From Candidatus Scybalocola faecigallinarum (GTDB lineage Bacteria > Bacillota > Clostridia > Lachnospirales > Lachnospiraceae): a DNA stretch of 37,795 nucleotides. A program made the translations under genes and the position numbers. The first letter of the stretch is position 1. Every line of letters starts with the position of its first letter. The stretch is taken from contig DVIT01000005.1 in the NCBI GenBank assembly GCA_018711005.1, forward strand, positions 1 through 37,795, in the 5' to 3' direction. The notes under the pieces are model-generated. The model was given only the letters and a program-made list of their open reading frames with translations. It was not told the DNA's origin and did not search any database. This document shows positions 1-7,895 of the stretch, in pieces.

Positions 1-131
1 AATCGTGAAACACTTGAATAATCCAGTCATCCAGACAAGAAAGTAGCAAATGAAGCACCGTATTGTACAGAAATCAGATTTATACTGAGGTAATATTTAA
101 AATTTGTGTCCAGTTTTTGTTGACTAGTGCA
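1..131. other. Left flank, no gene recognised
   Basis: No coding region can be supported here. The longest start-less frame running in from the left edge is a 14-codon tail ending at a TAG near position 46, too short to identify. The T-rich stretch around 105-130 resembles the kind of sequence found at insertion-sequence ends, but no matching inverted repeat or transposase is visible, so this is not called as a mobile element. Confidence 0.3.
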
Positions 132-237
132 TTTTCTCTTATTTTGGGGGTATTGTGAAACCGAATCGTACGGTTAAAAACAACGTTTTCTCTTATTTGG
201 GGGTATTGTAAGACCGAATCGTACAGTCAAAAGCAGC
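132..237. repeat. Two-copy degenerate tandem repeat, about 54 bp per unit
   Basis: Two units lie head to tail, the first starting at 132 and the second at 186. Each begins with a TTTTCTCTTATTT-G5 run followed by TATTG, and each contains a dyad around the shared core CCGAATCGTAC. In copy 1 the dyad is AACCG/CGGTT with a 7-bp spacer (about 159-175). In copy 2 one arm position has changed. The second copy has lost one T in the T-run before the G5 tract. The repeat lies upstream of the dapL promoter and could hold paired operator sites; this is inference. Confidence 0.6.
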
Positions 238-333
238 AAAATCACAAATCAGACCGAAGTTGACGCCTTAAATTCTATAATCCAGAGAGAAAACCCATTC
301 ATGCGTTTGGCGTGGACAAAGGCTTTGGCGGCG

Positions 334-362
334 TTGACATGATATATTAAATTTGGTAAAAT
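334..362 (+). promoter_or_regulatory. dapL promoter (SigA type)
   Basis: A perfect -35 box TTGACA lies at 334-339 and TAAAAT at 357-362, with a 17-bp spacer. Transcription would begin near 369, giving a leader of about 37 nt with an AAAGGAT ribosome site before the dapL ATG at 406. Confidence 0.75.
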
Positions 363-405
363 ATTTGGGAAATTGTAACTGTTTGGAAAAGAAAGGATGT
401 AGACA

Positions 406-1602
406 ATGCCAAAAATTAATGAAAATTATCTGAATCTTAAAGAAAGCTATCTGTTTACAGAAATAAACCACAGAGTTGCAGAGTATACGAAAAACCACCC
501 GGATAAAAAGGTGATCCGTCTTGGTATTGGTGATGTTACCCGTCCATTGGCCAGCAACGTTATCAATGCCCTTCATGAAGGCGTAGACGCTATGGCAAGT
601 GCCCAGACCTTTAAAGGCTACGGTCCGGAACAGGGCTATGAATTTCTCAGAGACGCAGTAGCCAAATATTATGAAAGTCATGGCGTATCTGTTGATCCGG
701 GCGATATTTTTATTTCCGACGGAGCAAAAAGCGATACCGGAAATATTACAGATATTTTCGGAGATGACAATGTGATCCTTATCCCCGACCCGGTATATCC
801 TGTATATGTGGATTCCAATATTATGTGCGGCAGAAAGATCACTTACATTTCCGGAACTGCAGAAAACGGCTTTCTTCCTCTGCCGGACAAAAACATCCAT
901 GCAGACCTGATCTATATCTGCTCCCCTAACAATCCTACAGGAGCAGTATATAACCGTGAGCAGTTAAAGGCATGGGTAGACTATGCCCTGGAAAATGAAG
1001 CTGTGATCCTGTTTGATGCTGCATACGAAGCATTTATTTCCGATCCCGAGCTTCCAAGAAGTATTTTTGCTATTGAAGGTGCTAAAAAGTGCGCCATTGA
1101 GTTTTGCTCCCTATCCAAAACAGCCGGATTTACAGGAACCCGCTGCGGCTACACTATCGTTCCAAAGGAACTTGTATTTAAAGCCTCCGATGGACGGGAA
1201 GTATCTTTAAATGCATTTTGGAATCGCCGTCAGACAACAAAATTTAACGGCACATCTTATATTATCCAAAAAGGCGCTTCCGCTGTATTTACAGAAGAAG
1301 GCATGGCTCAGTGCATGGAAAATATTGCATACTATAAAGAAAATGCCCGCATTATCTGCGATGTATTTGCCAAAAAAGGCATCCGCTATTTCGGCGGCGA
1401 ACACTCTCCATACATTTGGTTCGAGTGCCCCAACGGCATGGATTCCTGGGAATTTTTCGACTATCTGCTGAATAACGCTCAGGTGGTCGGTACTCCCGGT
1501 GCAGGCTTTGGTGAAAATGGACAGCATTTCTTCCGTCTCACCGGCTTCGGAACAAGAGAAAACACCATGGAAGCCATGGAAAGAATTGAAAAACTGCTGT
1601 AA
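406..1602 (+). CDS. dapL: LL-diaminopimelate aminotransferase
   Basis: This PLP-dependent class I/II aminotransferase makes LL-2,6-diaminopimelate directly from tetrahydrodipicolinate, with glutamate as amino donor, for lysine and peptidoglycan synthesis in the cytoplasm. The 398-residue length fits the family. Visible marks are IRLGIGDVTRPL near residue 37, the SPNNPTGA segment at 173-180, FDAAYE at 203-208, and the PLP lysine K238 in SLSKTAGFTGTRCGY. The start has an AAAGGAT ribosome site and its own consensus promoter. The gene is monocistronic: an intrinsic terminator follows 10 bases after the stop. No other lysine-pathway gene is nearby. The identification is confident because the active-site motifs are those of DapL rather than of general aspartate aminotransferases. 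Confidence 0.93.
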   Translation: MPKINENYLNLKESYLFTEINHRVAEYTKNHPDKKVIRLGIGDVTRPLASNVINALHEGVDAMASAQTFKGYGPEQGYEFLRDAVAKYYESHGVSVDPGDIFISDGAKSDTGNITDIFGDDNVILIPDPVYPVYVDSNIMCGRKITYISGTAENGFLPLPDKNIHADLIYICSPNNPTGAVYNREQLKAWVDYALENEAVILFDAAYEAFISDPELPRSIFAIEGAKKCAIEFCSLSKTAGFTGTRCGYTIVPKELVFKASDGREVSLNAFWNRRQTTKFNGTSYIIQKGASAVFTEEGMAQCMENIAYYKENARIICDVFAKKGIRYFGGEHSPYIWFECPNGMDSWEFFDYLLNNAQVVGTPGAGFGENGQHFFRLTGFGTRENTMEAMERIEKLL

Positions 1603-1612
1603 TCCAAGATAA

Positions 1613-1662
1613 AATATCCCCCGGGAAAACTGCTCTTTCAGCAGGTTCCCGGGGGAATATTT
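1613..1662. terminator. Bidirectional terminator between dapL and the araC-type gene
   Basis: A strong stem is formed by ATATCCCCCGGGAA against TTCCCGGGGGAATAT, with an inner CTGC/GCAG stem around CTCTTT. It is followed on the plus strand by TTTTATTT. The facing minus-strand gene ends at 1638, so its last codons are encoded by the terminator stem. Confidence 0.8.
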
Positions 1663-2555
1663 TTATTTCGGTATGCCTTCCTATACTGAAGGGGCGATAT
1701 ATCCATAAGAGCCTTAAACTGACGGATAAACGTATGGACGCAGTCATAGCCAATGGCCTCGCCAATCGCCTCAATACTGCGGTCTGTTCCTTCCAGCAGG
1801 CGGGCCGCCTGGCAGATGCGCACCCGGTTAATATATTTTTTCAGGGTCATGCCGCAGCATATAGGAAATGAACGGCTGATGGTTGCAGGATGGAGAAAAA
1901 AGACCCGGCTTAAATGCTCCAGATCCAGCGCCTGATTAAAATTCCGGTCAATATATTCCTTAATCTCCTGCATCCGGGCGTTTAAGGGATGGGGCTCTGC
2001 CTCATTTTCACAGGGATAATGAAAGGCCCGGAACAAAAGCACAACAAGCTGGATGATAACAGACCGCTCCATTTCCGCCTGAAAGGGTCCGGGATGCCTG
2101 GACTCATTTTCAAGGATTGTCAGCAGCCGGACCATTTCATGAAAATTCTGCGGGTGGACATGAGTGCAGCAGGCTTCAAATATTGGGGGAGCTGGCGTCT
2201 TAAGTACGTTTAAAAGCTTTGGATCCGTGATGAGACTTTTATAATATGAAGGCAGCAGCGTCAGGCCGTACCGCTGGTAAGGAAGTTCATGGATCCTCCG
2301 AAAATGATGGGCCTGGGAGCTGATCACAAGAATACTTCCCGGTTCAATATGATATTTTTTCCCTTCAATAAAATAATCCGCACTGCCAGACTCTACAAAA
2401 AGGATCTCGCAGCCTTCATGAATATGGCGCATCTCATTTTTTTCATACTCACATGTCCGGGAAACATTATAATGATCTTCACACAGTGCCCGAAAATGCC
2501 GGGTCTCATCATAGTCATTAATCTTAATTTCCATAAATGTATTCTTCTCTCCCAT
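1638..2555 (-). CDS. AraC family transcriptional regulator
   Basis: The N-terminal half reads as a cupin-type effector domain (HEGCEILFVESGSADYFIEGKKYHIEPGSILVISSQAHHF, given here only by its span near residues 46-90). The C-terminal 100 residues form the double helix-turn-helix typical of AraC/XylS regulators, with the second helix pair in AIGYDCVHTFIRQFK. It is divergent from the sugar-acid dehydratase-like gene and probably controls it in response to a sugar-derived ligand; this is inference from gene order. The longest frame starts at 2573 without a ribosome site. ATG 2555 has a GCGGA upstream and is preferred, but ATG 2534 is also possible. The last codons lie inside the shared terminator hairpin. 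Confidence 0.85.
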   Translation of the reverse strand: MGEKNTFMEIKINDYDETRHFRALCEDHYNVSRTCEYEKNEMRHIHEGCEILFVESGSADYFIEGKKYHIEPGSILVISSQAHHFRRIHELPYQRYGLTLLPSYYKSLITDPKLLNVLKTPAPPIFEACCTHVHPQNFHEMVRLLTILENESRHPGPFQAEMERSVIIQLVVLLFRAFHYPCENEAEPHPLNARMQEIKEYIDRNFNQALDLEHLSRVFFLHPATISRSFPICCGMTLKKYINRVRICQAARLLEGTDRSIEAIGEAIGYDCVHTFIRQFKALMDISPLQYRKAYRNKNIPPGTC

Positions 2556-2599
2556 CGTTTTTCCGCCCCACATCCGGCCGAATCGCTGAATAGCTGCAA

Positions 2600-2613
2600 A
2601 AAATGTACATTTT
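2600..2613. promoter_or_regulatory. Perfect 14-bp palindrome in the divergent promoter region
   Basis: AAAATGTACATTTT is its own reverse complement and sits midway between the two divergent genes. It overlaps the likely promoter of the AraC-type gene and lies about 40 bp upstream of the TATAAT at 2652. This is a plausible operator, though AraC proteins usually prefer direct repeats. Confidence 0.45.
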
Positions 2614-2651
2614 CAGTTAAATTCTATTCAAAAATATCTGCAAGACTTTCG

Positions 2652-2657
2652 TATAAT
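2652..2657 (+). promoter_or_regulatory. Probable -10 box for the enolase-superfamily gene
   Basis: A consensus TATAAT lies 62 bp upstream of the start codon. There is no good -35 box (TTCAAA at 2627-2632 leaves a 19-bp spacer), which would fit activation by the divergent AraC protein. That dependence is inference. Confidence 0.5.
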
Positions 2658-2718
2658 CCTTATAAAGCCATCACAATTTTACCACATGAAAAACTATTTT
2701 GAAAAGGGGATACAAAAA

Positions 2719-3936
2719 ATGGGAAACGAAATCACTATCAGAAATGTGAAAGCCTTTGTCACAGCGCCTCACGGGATCAATCTGGTCATCGTTAAGGTGG
2801 AAACCAATGAACCTGAACTTTTCGGGTACGGATGCGCCACATTTACATGGCGTTACAAGGCCGTAGTGACTGCCATTGAAGAATACCTGTCGCCTATGCT
2901 TAAAGGGCGCAACGCAGAAAATATTGAAGATCTGTGGCAAACCATGAAAGGAAGCTCCTACTGGCGCAACGGACCGGTTTTAAACAATGCCATTTCCGGC
3001 GTTGACGAAGCCTTGTGGGACATTAAAGGCAAGCTGGCCCATATGCCGCTTTACAATCTTTTTGGCGGAAAAAGCCGTGAAGGAATTGCCGTTTACCGCC
3101 ATGCTGACGCCAATTCCATTGAAGAAGTGGAGGAACAGATCCGGGCTTATATGGAGGAAGGCTACCGCTATATCCGGTGCCATATGGGAACCTACGGAGG
3201 AAACTTTGACGGCACCCGCCAGATCATTGCCAAACCGGAAGGCGCGCCCGACGGCGCCTATTTCCATCCTAAAATGTACATGCGCAGTGTTGTACAGTTA
3301 TTTGACCGCATCCGGACCGATATTGGATGGGATCTGGAGATCATGCATGACGTCCATGAACGGCTGCCCCTGGCCGATACCCTGGCCTTTGCCAAAGAAA
3401 TGGAGCCCTTTAAGCTGTTTTTCCTGGAGGACTGCCTGCCTCCGGATCAGGGAAATTACTTTAAATATCTTCGGGAGCAGACCTGCGTGCCTTTAGCCAT
3501 GGGCGAGCTTTTTACAAATTCTGCCGAATGGAAGACCATCGTCCAAAACCAGTGGATCGACTTTATCCGCGTCCATTTAAGCGATATTGGCGGCCTGACC
3601 CCGGCACGTAAGCTGGCAAACTTCTGCGAAGCCTACGGTGTCCGCACAGCATGGCACGGTCCAAACGACCTGTCGCCCATTGGCATGGCAGCCCAAATGC
3701 ATCTGGATCTCCATGTCCACAATTTCGGCATCCAGGAATTTGCCGGATTTAACGAAGCGGAAATGGAAGTCTTTCCCGGCTGTCCTCAGATCCGAAACGG
3801 TTACGCTTACCTTAACGATACACCGGGTATTGGCGTTGGCTTTGATGAGAAAGCCGCGCAAAAATATCCGCCGGCAGATATGGACCACAGCTGGATGTTT
3901 GCTCGCATCACCGACGGAACTGCCGTCCGGCCGTAA
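2719..3936 (+). CDS. Enolase-superfamily dehydratase, mannonate/altronate dehydratase (RspA-like) group
   Basis: This 405-residue protein has the enolase-superfamily layout: an N-terminal capping domain (about 1-120) and a TIM barrel. Metal and catalytic positions are visible: D211 and H213 in HDVHER, E237 in FLEDCLP, E263 in MGELF, and H313 in WHGPND. This pattern is that of the ManD/RspA group, which dehydrates D-mannonate or D-altronate to 2-keto-3-deoxygluconate. Many group members have very low activity on these substrates, so the physiological substrate is uncertain. The ATG at 2719 is chosen because AAGGGG lies 8 bases upstream; the ATG at 2686 lacks a site. It is divergent from an AraC-type regulator. 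No transporter or KDG kinase is linked. Confidence 0.85.
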   Translation: MGNEITIRNVKAFVTAPHGINLVIVKVETNEPELFGYGCATFTWRYKAVVTAIEEYLSPMLKGRNAENIEDLWQTMKGSSYWRNGPVLNNAISGVDEALWDIKGKLAHMPLYNLFGGKSREGIAVYRHADANSIEEVEEQIRAYMEEGYRYIRCHMGTYGGNFDGTRQIIAKPEGAPDGAYFHPKMYMRSVVQLFDRIRTDIGWDLEIMHDVHERLPLADTLAFAKEMEPFKLFFLEDCLPPDQGNYFKYLREQTCVPLAMGELFTNSAEWKTIVQNQWIDFIRVHLSDIGGLTPARKLANFCEAYGVRTAWHGPNDLSPIGMAAQMHLDLHVHNFGIQEFAGFNEAEMEVFPGCPQIRNGYAYLNDTPGIGVGFDEKAAQKYPPADMDHSWMFARITDGTAVRP

Positions 3937-4037
3937 AGCCGGCAGCAGCCTGCCGCCGGCACGCCGCCCCATTGGTGCAGCGGCGCCGTTTAGTGCAGCA
4001 GTCCATTCCTGATGCGCCAGCGCCGCCGGATACTGCT

Positions 4038-4065
4038 AAGGCCGCGGGTTAAACCGCGGCCTTTT
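4038..4065 (+). terminator. Terminator after the enolase-superfamily gene
   Basis: The stem AAGGCCGCGG/CCGCGGCCTT with a 6-nt loop runs into CTTTTG. It lies between convergent genes. The 100 bases before it are GC-rich and contain a second, imperfect GCCGGC hairpin near 3936-3960. Confidence 0.75.
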
Positions 4066-4073
4066 GTACATTC

Positions 4074-5240
4074 TTATTCCCATTCCTCATCCGGGGTCAC
4101 TGCCAGCTCTCCGTTTACATATACATAATGGATCTTTGAAGAAACTTCCATGGGATTTCCTTCCACGATCACAAAGTCTGCATCCTTGCCTTTTTCCAGA
4201 GAACCAACCCGGTCTTCAATCCCGGCATGGCGGGCAGCGTTGATCGTAATGGCCTGGAGGGCCTTAAAGGGATCCATACCGGACTTAACAGCCAGTCCGG
4301 CACATAATGGCAGATATTCCTGTGGGATCACAGGGGCATCAGTGATGATCGACACCTGACAGCCGGCCTTATCCAGGATTCCAGGCGTCTTAAAGGATTT
4401 ATTTCTTAATTCATACTTAGAAGCTCCGCTTAAGGTAGGACCTACAGCCATAGGAACATGCTCTGCGGCCAGCTCGTCTGCCACAAGGTGGCCTTCAGTA
4501 ACATGCTCTAAAGTGATCCGGAGATCAAACTCTTTAGCAATGCGCAGCGCCGTAAAAAGATCATCCGAAGTATGGGCATGGGCCTTTAACGGGATTTCTC
4601 TTTTTAAAACAGGAATCAGCGCTTCAAGCTTCATATCAAATGCCGGCCGTTTAGTTACATCATCTCCGGCAGCTTCTTTGCGCTCCATATATTCCTTTGC
4701 CTTAAACAGCATATTTCTTAAAATGGCAGCGGTAGACATACGGCAGGAATCACCTTTATCCCTGTAGCACCGTTTGGGATTTTCACCAAAGGCACACTTC
4801 ATAGCCACCTCCGGTTTGATCACCATATTTTCCACCCGCTTGCCCACGGTTTTAATCGTCACAAATGTACCGCCCAGCACGTTTGCGCTTCCGGGTCCGG
4901 TGCATACAGAAGTCACGCCGCCGCGGACGGCTCTTTTAAAGGCCTCGTCCATAGCTTTTACTCCATCAATGCCACGCAGCTGCGGCGATACAATATCGTT
5001 CATTTCGTTATAGTCCATACCTTCGTAGCCAATGCCATAGCCGTCCAGTCCAATATGGGAATGGGCGTCCACAAAGCCGGGATAAACATCCAGCCCTTTG
5101 GCATCGATCATTTCCGTATTTTCAGGAATATCCTCTACAGCTCCTATGTCCAGGATCTTCCCCTGATCAAATAAAATCTTTCCCTCATAGGCATCTTTAT
5201 GGACCGCGTCATGAATACGGCAATTAAAAATACATTTCAT
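4074..5240 (-). CDS. Metal-dependent amidohydrolase
   Basis: This 388-residue protein of the amidohydrolase superfamily (imidazolonepropionase/dipeptidase-like branch) is a cytoplasmic hydrolase. Metal-site residues of the TIM barrel are visible: the HSH pair near residues 60-62 after PGFVDA, KAHAH and LEHVTEGH in the middle, and the catalytic aspartate in ITDAP. The C-terminal GSLEKGKDADFVIVEGNP is the usual beta-sandwich closing segment. The substrate cannot be read from sequence. The longest frame begins with GTG 9 bases upstream, but that GTG belongs to the AAGGTG ribosome site, so ATG 5240 is used. It follows the DUF1015 gene by 48 bases without a terminator and is probably cotranscribed with it. 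Confidence 0.85.
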   Translation of the reverse strand: MKCIFNCRIHDAVHKDAYEGKILFDQGKILDIGAVEDIPENTEMIDAKGLDVYPGFVDAHSHIGLDGYGIGYEGMDYNEMNDIVSPQLRGIDGVKAMDEAFKRAVRGGVTSVCTGPGSANVLGGTFVTIKTVGKRVENMVIKPEVAMKCAFGENPKRCYRDKGDSCRMSTAAILRNMLFKAKEYMERKEAAGDDVTKRPAFDMKLEALIPVLKREIPLKAHAHTSDDLFTALRIAKEFDLRITLEHVTEGHLVADELAAEHVPMAVGPTLSGASKYELRNKSFKTPGILDKAGCQVSIITDAPVIPQEYLPLCAGLAVKSGMDPFKALQAITINAARHAGIEDRVGSLEKGKDADFVIVEGNPMEVSSKIHYVYVNGELAVTPDEEWE

Positions 5241-5288
5241 TACTTTCACCTTACTTAATTATTGTTGTGTCTCATGCTCATTTGCCGG

Positions 5289-6551
5289 TCAGCTCATCAT
5301 ATGTATAAACAGTCCGGAATAAAGCTTCGGCTCAAACCATGTAGACTTTGGCGGCATAAGCCGGTGGCTGTCGGCCACAGCAAAAAGCTCCTGTATAGAT
5401 GTGGGATACATGGCAAATGCCACAGCCCATCCTTTATCCCGGATATAATCCTCCAGTCCTGTCAGGCCATGGATCCCTCCAACAAAGTCGATGCGCTCAT
5501 CCATCCGGGGATCCCTGATCCCAAGAACGGGACCAAGCACATAATCCTGGAGGACAGAAACATCCAGTCCCTCTACTGCATCCCGGGAACAAATCTTTGC
5601 TCTTGCCTTCAGCAAATACCATTGTCCTTCTAAATACATGCCAAAGCTGTGTTTTTCCGGAGGAAATGCGGTTTTCTCCGCCCCTGTGGTTTCTGGTATT
5701 TCCACTGTAAAATTTTCTTTTAAATGTTCGATAAAGGTATCCGGTGTCAATCCGTTAAGATCTTTTATCACGCGATTATACGCCATAATTTTTAATTGGG
5801 TATCCGGAAACAAAACTGACAAAAAGTAATCGCTCTCATCGCCGCAGGCCTGATTCGGCGCCAGCCCCCTTTCTTCCCGGAGCTTTAGAGATACTTTAAC
5901 CGCCGACGCAGCCCGATGATGGCCATCCGCAATATAAATGTCTGAAATTTGTAAAAAGCAGCGGCTAAGTGCCTGTATGTCTTCTTCCTGATCAATTATC
6001 CATACACTTTGGGCCACCCCGTCCTGGGAGATAAAATCATAGACCGGAGTCTTGTGCATATTCCCGGAAACAATTTTCTGTATTTGTGCATCTTCCCGGT
6101 AAGCCAGGAAAATCGGCCCGGTCTGGGCATGACACGCCTGTATATGGCGGATACGGTCCTGTTCTTTCGATGCGCGGGTATTTTCATGCTTCTTGATCAC
6201 ACCATTCACATAATCATTTACACTGGAACAGGCCACAATTCCCGTTTGTGCCCGCCCGTCAAGCACCTGACGGTAAATATAATAGCAGGGCTTTTCATCC
6301 TGAATAAAATAGCCTTCTTCTCTCCACCGTGAAAGTACCTGTCCCGCTTTTTCATAGACTCTCGGATCATAAATGTCTACAGAATCGTCAAACCATGTTT
6401 CCGGCCGGTCAATATGTAAAAAGGATAATGGCTCCCGCTCTGTCTGAGCCAAAGCCTGGGAACGGTCGTAAACGTCATACGGTAGAGCTGCTATACGGGA
6501 TGCGTACGCTTTATCCGGACGTACGGCACAAAAAGGTTTAATATCTGCCAT
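5289..6551 (-). CDS. DUF1015 family protein, possible phosphoserine/serine-metabolism enzyme
   Basis: A 420-residue DUF1015 protein. Family marks are PYDVYD at 24-29, the KKHENTRASKEQDR segment at 120-133 and IADGHHRA at 207-214. The DGHHR motif resembles the phosphate-handling loop of the ParB/sulfiredoxin-like fold used by archaeal free-serine kinases. The gene lies just downstream of serC-serA, an arrangement I recall as common in Clostridia and Thermotogae, and no serB is present in the window. A role in converting phosphoserine and serine is therefore a reasonable inference, but it is not shown by the sequence. The start at 6551 has GGAGG six bases upstream. An imperfect terminator separates it from serA. 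Confidence 0.8.
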   Translation of the reverse strand: MADIKPFCAVRPDKAYASRIAALPYDVYDRSQALAQTEREPLSFLHIDRPETWFDDSVDIYDPRVYEKAGQVLSRWREEGYFIQDEKPCYYIYRQVLDGRAQTGIVACSSVNDYVNGVIKKHENTRASKEQDRIRHIQACHAQTGPIFLAYREDAQIQKIVSGNMHKTPVYDFISQDGVAQSVWIIDQEEDIQALSRCFLQISDIYIADGHHRAASAVKVSLKLREERGLAPNQACGDESDYFLSVLFPDTQLKIMAYNRVIKDLNGLTPDTFIEHLKENFTVEIPETTGAEKTAFPPEKHSFGMYLEGQWYLLKARAKICSRDAVEGLDVSVLQDYVLGPVLGIRDPRMDERIDFVGGIHGLTGLEDYIRDKGWAVAFAMYPTSIQELFAVADSHRLMPPKSTWFEPKLYSGLFIHMMS

Positions 6552-6595
6552 AATTTCCTCCATTCTCCCCAAATCCGGGGCACATTAACGATCGT

Positions 6596-6634
6596 GAAAA
6601 AAGGATACCGCAAAAACCGCGCGATACCCTTTTT
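6596..6634 (-). terminator. Terminator or attenuator between serA and the DUF1015 gene
   Basis: A stem of about 15 bp with two mismatches joins AAAAAAGG...CCGC to GCG...CCCTTTTT. Read on the minus strand it ends in a run of six T, so it should act on the serC-serA transcript and reduce read-through into DUF1015. A second small hairpin, ATGACA/TGTCAT, sits at 6644-6660. Confidence 0.6.
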
Positions 6635-6710
6635 CAATCCGGCATGACAAAGGCTGTCATACCGCTATGTCTGCTTCCGTGAACCGGATGCCCTGTCTGC
6701 TGCAGGGATC

Positions 6711-7874
6711 TTACTTAATAACACGGACTTTCACAATGCCCTGGATCTTACGGATATCATTCACCATTTTTTCAGATACCGGTGCTGAAAGGTCCAGCAT
6801 GGTATACGCCCAGTCTCCTTTGCTCTTGTTGATCATGTCCTGGATATTCACGCCGTCTGCCGCACACACGCTGGTCAGCTGGGCGATCATGTTGGGAATA
6901 TTGCGGTGGTTTACGGCAATACGCCCGGCGCAGGTACATACACCCATGGAGCAGTCCGGGTAATTGACAGAGTGGGTAATGTTTCCGTTTTCAAGGAAAT
7001 CCCTAAGCTCCTTCACGGCCATCATGGCACAGTTATCTTCCGATTCCTCTGTGGATGCACCTAAATGAGGAATGGCGATCACATTGGCCATATTGGCCGT
7101 CTTTGCATTTGGAAAATCCGTTACATATTTTTTAACCTTTCCATGGGCAATAGCTGCCTCAAGGGCATCTTCGTCCACAAGAAGGTCTCTGGCAAAATTA
7201 AGAAGAACTACGCCGGATTTCATTTTATAAAATGCGGCTTCATTAATCATCTTTTTCGTAGAATCCATCAATGGCACATGGACGGTAATATAATCGCAGT
7301 TGGTATAAATATCATCCAGATTGCTGATATGGTGGACATTTCTGGACAGGTTCCAGGCCGCATCTACAGAAATAAACGGGTCATAGCCATAAACTTCCAT
7401 GCCTAAACGGTCGCAGGCATTGGCCACCAGCACGCCGATGGCGCCAAGACCGATCACGCCGATCTTCTTTCCTTTGATCTCATTTCCGGCAAACTGCTTT
7501 TTGCCTTTTTCCACCAGTTTGGCCACATCCGGGTCTTCCTTTACGGACTGTACCCAGTTGACGCCGCCGATAATATCTCTGGCAGCAATAAGCAGGCCCG
7601 CGATCACAGCCTCCTTTACGCCGTTGGCATTAGCTCCCGGCGTATTAAATACAACAATACCTTTTTCGGCACATTTATCCAAAGGGATATTATTGACCCC
7701 GGCTCCGGCTCTGGCCACTGCCTTTAAGTCATCCCCCAGTTCCATATCATGCATGGCCGCGCTGCGCACTAAGATCGCATCTGCGGCAGACATATCTTCG
7801 GTTACCTGATATTGATCCGAAAACAACTCCATTCCCAAAGGGGAAATAGGGTTTAAGCATTTCACCTGATACAT
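6711..7874 (-). CDS. serA: D-3-phosphoglycerate dehydrogenase
   Basis: SerA oxidises 3-phosphoglycerate to 3-phosphohydroxypyruvate with NAD+, the first step of serine synthesis. This is the short form of 387 residues. The NAD-binding GLGAIG is at 142-147 with YGYDPF following. Catalytic Arg and His lie in NFARDLLVDEDAL and IPHLGASTEESE. A single ACT domain (about 315-387) probably binds serine for feedback control. The usual NFARGGLVDE loop reads NFARDLLVDE here. The longest frame starts at a TTG 9 bases upstream. ATG 7874 is preferred because AGGGGG lies 9 bases before it. It is 21 bases downstream of serC, in the same operon. Confidence 0.93.
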   Translation of the reverse strand: MYQVKCLNPISPLGMELFSDQYQVTEDMSAADAILVRSAAMHDMELGDDLKAVARAGAGVNNIPLDKCAEKGIVVFNTPGANANGVKEAVIAGLLIAARDIIGGVNWVQSVKEDPDVAKLVEKGKKQFAGNEIKGKKIGVIGLGAIGVLVANACDRLGMEVYGYDPFISVDAAWNLSRNVHHISNLDDIYTNCDYITVHVPLMDSTKKMINEAAFYKMKSGVVLLNFARDLLVDEDALEAAIAHGKVKKYVTDFPNAKTANMANVIAIPHLGASTEESEDNCAMMAVKELRDFLENGNITHSVNYPDCSMGVCTCAGRIAVNHRNIPNMIAQLTSVCAADGVNIQDMINKSKGDWAYTMLDLSAPVSEKMVNDIRKIQGIVKVRVIK

Positions 7875-7895
7875 TTTAAACAACCCCCTGATCCT

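Noticed and set aside
1-131. Insertion-sequence end at the left edge
   Set aside because: No transposase, no matching terminal repeat and no target duplication are visible inside the window.
268-900. 210-codon open frame antisense to dapL
   Set aside because: It is a shadow of dapL, has no ribosome site, and its product shows no domain pattern.
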